This document shows, one piece after another, positions 39,481 to 42,045 of a stretch of DNA of 42,045 nucleotides. The position numbers and the translations under genes are program-made. Positions within the stretch are counted from its first letter, which is position 1. The number at the start of each line of letters is the position of its first letter. The notes under the pieces are model-generated. The model was not told the origin of the DNA. It saw only the letters and a list, made by a program, of their open reading frames with translations, and searched no databases. The stretch is from an uncultured Granulosicoccaceae bacterium (GTDB lineage Bacteria > Pseudomonadota > Gammaproteobacteria > Granulosicoccales > Granulosicoccaceae), in contig CALLOA010000126.1 in assembly GCA_938005265.1 (NCBI GenBank), positions 1 through 42,045 on the forward strand. The letters are read 5' to 3'.

Positions 39481-41853
39481 TCAGCCTCCAGTGCTATTGG
39501 CCCAGGGTTGGCGTTTGTAAGCCCTTATGTAATCAACTTCAATCTCCAGAGGGAATGGCGCGTTATCGGCAGGGCGTGGCGCCCAGGCACTGCCTGCAAC
39601 CAGATACACAATAATATTCATGCTTTGCCGCGCAATTTGCCTACCTGTGAGTCTCTGCACTTCCTGGCCATTGATGTACCAGATGACCAGATTAGGTTCC
39701 CACAATACGCTGTATGTGTGAAATCCATCCAGATCTATTTCATCGCTTAATAAACCACTCTCGCGTGGAAACTGCATGGTTGGTGACGAAAGAATCTCGC
39801 CATGCGATACATCGCGGTAGTGATAAGTCTGGAAAGCCTTCTCTTCGCCGTAAGGATTTTCACCCAGATACTCTATGATGTCGATTTCGGGGGCATGCTC
39901 GCCAGCCCACCGACGAAACAGATAAAAGCTGGATAACATACCCGGTATCTGACCCACACGAATCCGCCCTTCGACATAGCCGTAGGTGGTTGCAAATTTA
40001 TCAGTGATCAATTCGCCATCGCTATCGAGCTGCCCGGAACGCATCTCATGGCTTGAAAGCGCACCTGATAGAAAGGGTTGCCCCAATGCTTGTTCTGACA
40101 ATTCCGGCGGTGTGGGAATTGCAGCAATTGTCAGGGTTTCGCCATTGAGAATAAACGGATTATATCCAAAATCGGGATTATTCAGGATATCTACGAAGTA
40201 CTGCATTTCCCCGTTAATAACATTGTCCGATTGATTCCAGGTCAATCGGGTTGACCACTTTTCCGGATCAATACCATCGCTCTGGAATTCGTCTGCAAAT
40301 ACAAGATCAAACTGATCCAGAAAATTGGCAGTATTCGAAAGATCTGTAACAAACAGAAATTCGTCATCACCATCAAGATAAGGATCTGTGAACCTTTGTA
40401 CCTCTGCACCCTGCTCTTCGTGCAGCTTGACGCTTAAAGGGTCCGACAAACCCGATTCATTGCCTTGATCATCTACAGCACTGACACGATAAGTATGCAG
40501 AGCACCCACTTCCGGTGTTGTTTGCTCATCGCTACAGTCACTGACGTGAGTAAAATTGCAGTCAGTGAATGTGGTGGTCGTCCAGAAATTCTGGATGGTC
40601 TGACTTGTCTCAACATCGCTACTTTCATCCGCGGCAGAAATCGAATAAACAACGCCGTCATCACGGTGAATCCTGTATTCCACCACTGAACCATCGTCAT
40701 TGGATGGTGCCCAGTTGAGTTCTACCCAATCGTTACCAATCAAATTTGCCCTTAAATTTTTTGGTGTTGTCGGTGCTGCACCCGATAAAGCAGCTTCGGA
40801 ATCTGATTCAAGGCTATGGCCAAAAAAATCATCAGGGTCGATGGTGAGTGGTTCTGGTAGCGCATGACCGTCAGATGTATCTACAGCAAGTTCGCTACCG
40901 GCATCGGCATCGCTATTGGATTGCTCTGAAATGGCAGATTCTTCTTCCTCAATGGCAGCACCTTCAGTGTCCTGCTCCGGCAATGTCTCCTCAGCCATTG
41001 TTTCCTGGGACTCAGCTTCGGTAAACACCGGGGTGGCACCCGCTGGCAACGTGCTCAGCAGCAGTTCTTCCGAGCGCGTTGAAAAATTTCCAGCAAAATC
41101 AAACGCAGTCACAAACAGGCGATAGCTTGAATCGGCATCAAGACCACGCACCGTAAAACTATTCTGTCTCGAAGTTGCGATATAAGACGTTCCCAGATAC
41201 AGGTTATACCCTGCAACGTCAATTGAATCAGCTGCTGGTTCCCAGACTATAGAGACACTACTGTCTGTCTGCTCGACAACCTGCAACTCAACAGGTGCTT
41301 GTATTGTCGGGACTTCATCCACACCTTGCACAGGCTCGGTAGTTTCTATCTGGTCTATCGGCGAATTTGCTGTGGGTTCAGCTGCCTGTTCAGTCACTGG
41401 CGTTGCAGGTTGCGTGCTTTGTGCACTGGCCTCGACATCTTCTACTACAGGTGCCGTTACTGGTGTTGAAACTGGCTGACCTACAGAATCACCTGCGTTT
41501 TCAGAAGGTGCTACTGCAGCTTGAGCGGATCCGCCAGTCATTATCGATCGTATTGATGACCATTGCGATTCGTTACCCTTGCCATCAATAGCCGAGACCT
41601 GAAAATCATATCGTTGCCCTGGATGCAAAACGTCCAGGAACAGGCTTGTACCCGGTACTTCACGAAAAAGACTCCCAGCGATATAAATTCGGTAAGCAGT
41701 GATTCCATCAGAATCTGCCGACGCATTCCAGAACAACTCAGCAGCGGTGGTCGAGTAAATCTGAGTGCGTAGGTTTTGCGGTGTGGAAGGGTTGGACGCA
41801 AGTGCCGGCAAACTCATTGCCAGCAACAAGCCGCTGCAAACAATTTTGATCAT
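39481..41853 (-). CDS. Secreted GH16 family glucanase with three FN3 domains
   Basis: The product has 790 residues from ATG 41853, which opens a signal peptide (MIKIVCSGLLLAMSLPALAS) with no lipobox; an ATG at 41931 would add 26 residues. Three FN3-like modules are separated by Pro/Thr/Glu-rich linkers: about 25-110, 195-285 and 365-470. The third and the GH16 domain (about 510-785) are closely similar to the same parts of the protein at 18898-20934. The catalytic signature EIDIIE is complete (Glu656, Asp658, Glu661). No cell-anchoring motif was seen, so it is probably released or loosely bound. It may degrade environmental beta-glucan, or trim the glycan made by the nearby glycosyltransferases. 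Neither start has a convincing ribosome binding site. Confidence 0.88.
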   Translation of the reverse strand: MIKIVCSGLLLAMSLPALASNPSTPQNLRTQIYSTTAAELFWNASADSDGITAYRIYIAGSLFREVPGTSLFLDVLHPGQRYDFQVSAIDGKGNESQWSSIRSIMTGGSAQAAVAPSENAGDSVGQPVSTPVTAPVVEDVEASAQSTQPATPVTEQAAEPTANSPIDQIETTEPVQGVDEVPTIQAPVELQVVEQTDSSVSIVWEPAADSIDVAGYNLYLGTSYIATSRQNSFTVRGLDADSSYRLFVTAFDFAGNFSTRSEELLLSTLPAGATPVFTEAESQETMAEETLPEQDTEGAAIEEEESAISEQSNSDADAGSELAVDTSDGHALPEPLTIDPDDFFGHSLESDSEAALSGAAPTTPKNLRANLIGNDWVELNWAPSNDDGSVVEYRIHRDDGVVYSISAADESSDVETSQTIQNFWTTTTFTDCNFTHVSDCSDEQTTPEVGALHTYRVSAVDDQGNESGLSDPLSVKLHEEQGAEVQRFTDPYLDGDDEFLFVTDLSNTANFLDQFDLVFADEFQSDGIDPEKWSTRLTWNQSDNVINGEMQYFVDILNNPDFGYNPFILNGETLTIAAIPTPPELSEQALGQPFLSGALSSHEMRSGQLDSDGELITDKFATTYGYVEGRIRVGQIPGMLSSFYLFRRWAGEHAPEIDIIEYLGENPYGEEKAFQTYHYRDVSHGEILSSPTMQFPRESGLLSDEIDLDGFHTYSVLWEPNLVIWYINGQEVQRLTGRQIARQSMNIIVYLVAGSAWAPRPADNAPFPLEIEVDYIRAYKRQPWANSTGG

Positions 41854-42045
41854 TCGTTGCAACAACAACGAGCGGCAAGATTGGAGACAGCAGCTGCCAA
41901 AAATGTGTGAGTGCCAATTTTTAACTTTCATAATTTTGAACGCTTTTCGGTGACCACGCCTTAACGAGTAAGACCCTGGCTATCCAGAGAGCGCGAGACT
42001 CTACCGAAAATGGAAGCAGTTCGCAAAATTCTCAAAGCATAATTC
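41854..42045. other. Upstream region of the second GH16 gene, window edge
   Basis: I see no gene and no convincing promoter here. The stretch contains the alternative start at 41931 and the end of the window, so the nearest upstream gene is unknown. Confidence 0.4.

Overview
The window looks like a chromosomal segment of a free-living, probably marine gammaproteobacterium with roughly even base composition. The evidence is DNA polymerase II, error-prone DnaE2 behind LexA-type boxes, malate synthase G, a YdiJ-like oxidoreductase, lipoproteins with canonical lipoboxes, GH16 glucanases with proline-rich linkers, and a protease with a GlyGly-CTERM-like tail. I cannot name the genus. I saw no rRNA, tRNA, CRISPR array, transposase or prophage gene.

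Layout. (1) 1-5052, plus strand: the end of a coiled-coil/HhH protein, an exported S33-type alpha/beta hydrolase, and a NatAB-like ABC-2 exporter whose genes overlap by 4 bases. (2) 5131-5361: a gene that ORF finders miss, a 76-residue SelW-like (Rdx family) selenoprotein. It has an in-frame UGA in a CxxU motif and a matching bacterial SECIS-type hairpin just downstream. (3) 5403-10448: an unknown membrane/coiled-coil protein, DNA polymerase II and an Omp85-type outer-membrane protein. (4) 10475-18581: a C2/2-hydroxyacid metabolism island with a YdiJ-like FAD/Fe-S dehydrogenase divergent from a serine-glyoxylate-type aminotransferase, an atypical crotonase and a GlcG/HbpS protein, converging on malate synthase G. 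(5) 18898-23474: a GH16 lipoprotein with a long PAPAPE linker, a HAD phosphatase, a class I amidotransferase and a spondin-domain lipoprotein. (6) 23832-26579: a two-subunit, Tat-exported molybdenum hydroxylase of the IorAB type, closed by a strong terminator. (7) 26911-30284: two LexA-type boxes and dnaE2, without imuA or imuB beside it. (8) 30515-34194: a small exported protein, then a trypsin-like protease with 29 hexapeptide repeats and a GlyGly-CTERM-like tail, overlapping an AlaX-type editing protein. (9) 34252-41853, minus strand: a probable five-gene run of a second GH16 protein with three FN3 domains, an acyl-CoA synthetase, two GT4 glycosyltransferases and a P-loop kinase.

The genes fall into several themes. 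They are surface or secreted polysaccharide chemistry (two related GH16 enzymes, two glycosyltransferases), glyoxylate-centred carbon metabolism, DNA-damage tolerance (Pol II and DnaE2), and redox or protein quality control (selenoprotein, AlaX). The most notable single item is the selenoprotein gene with its recoding hairpin. Next are the double LexA-type site before an isolated dnaE2 and the repeat-rich protease coupled to AlaX.
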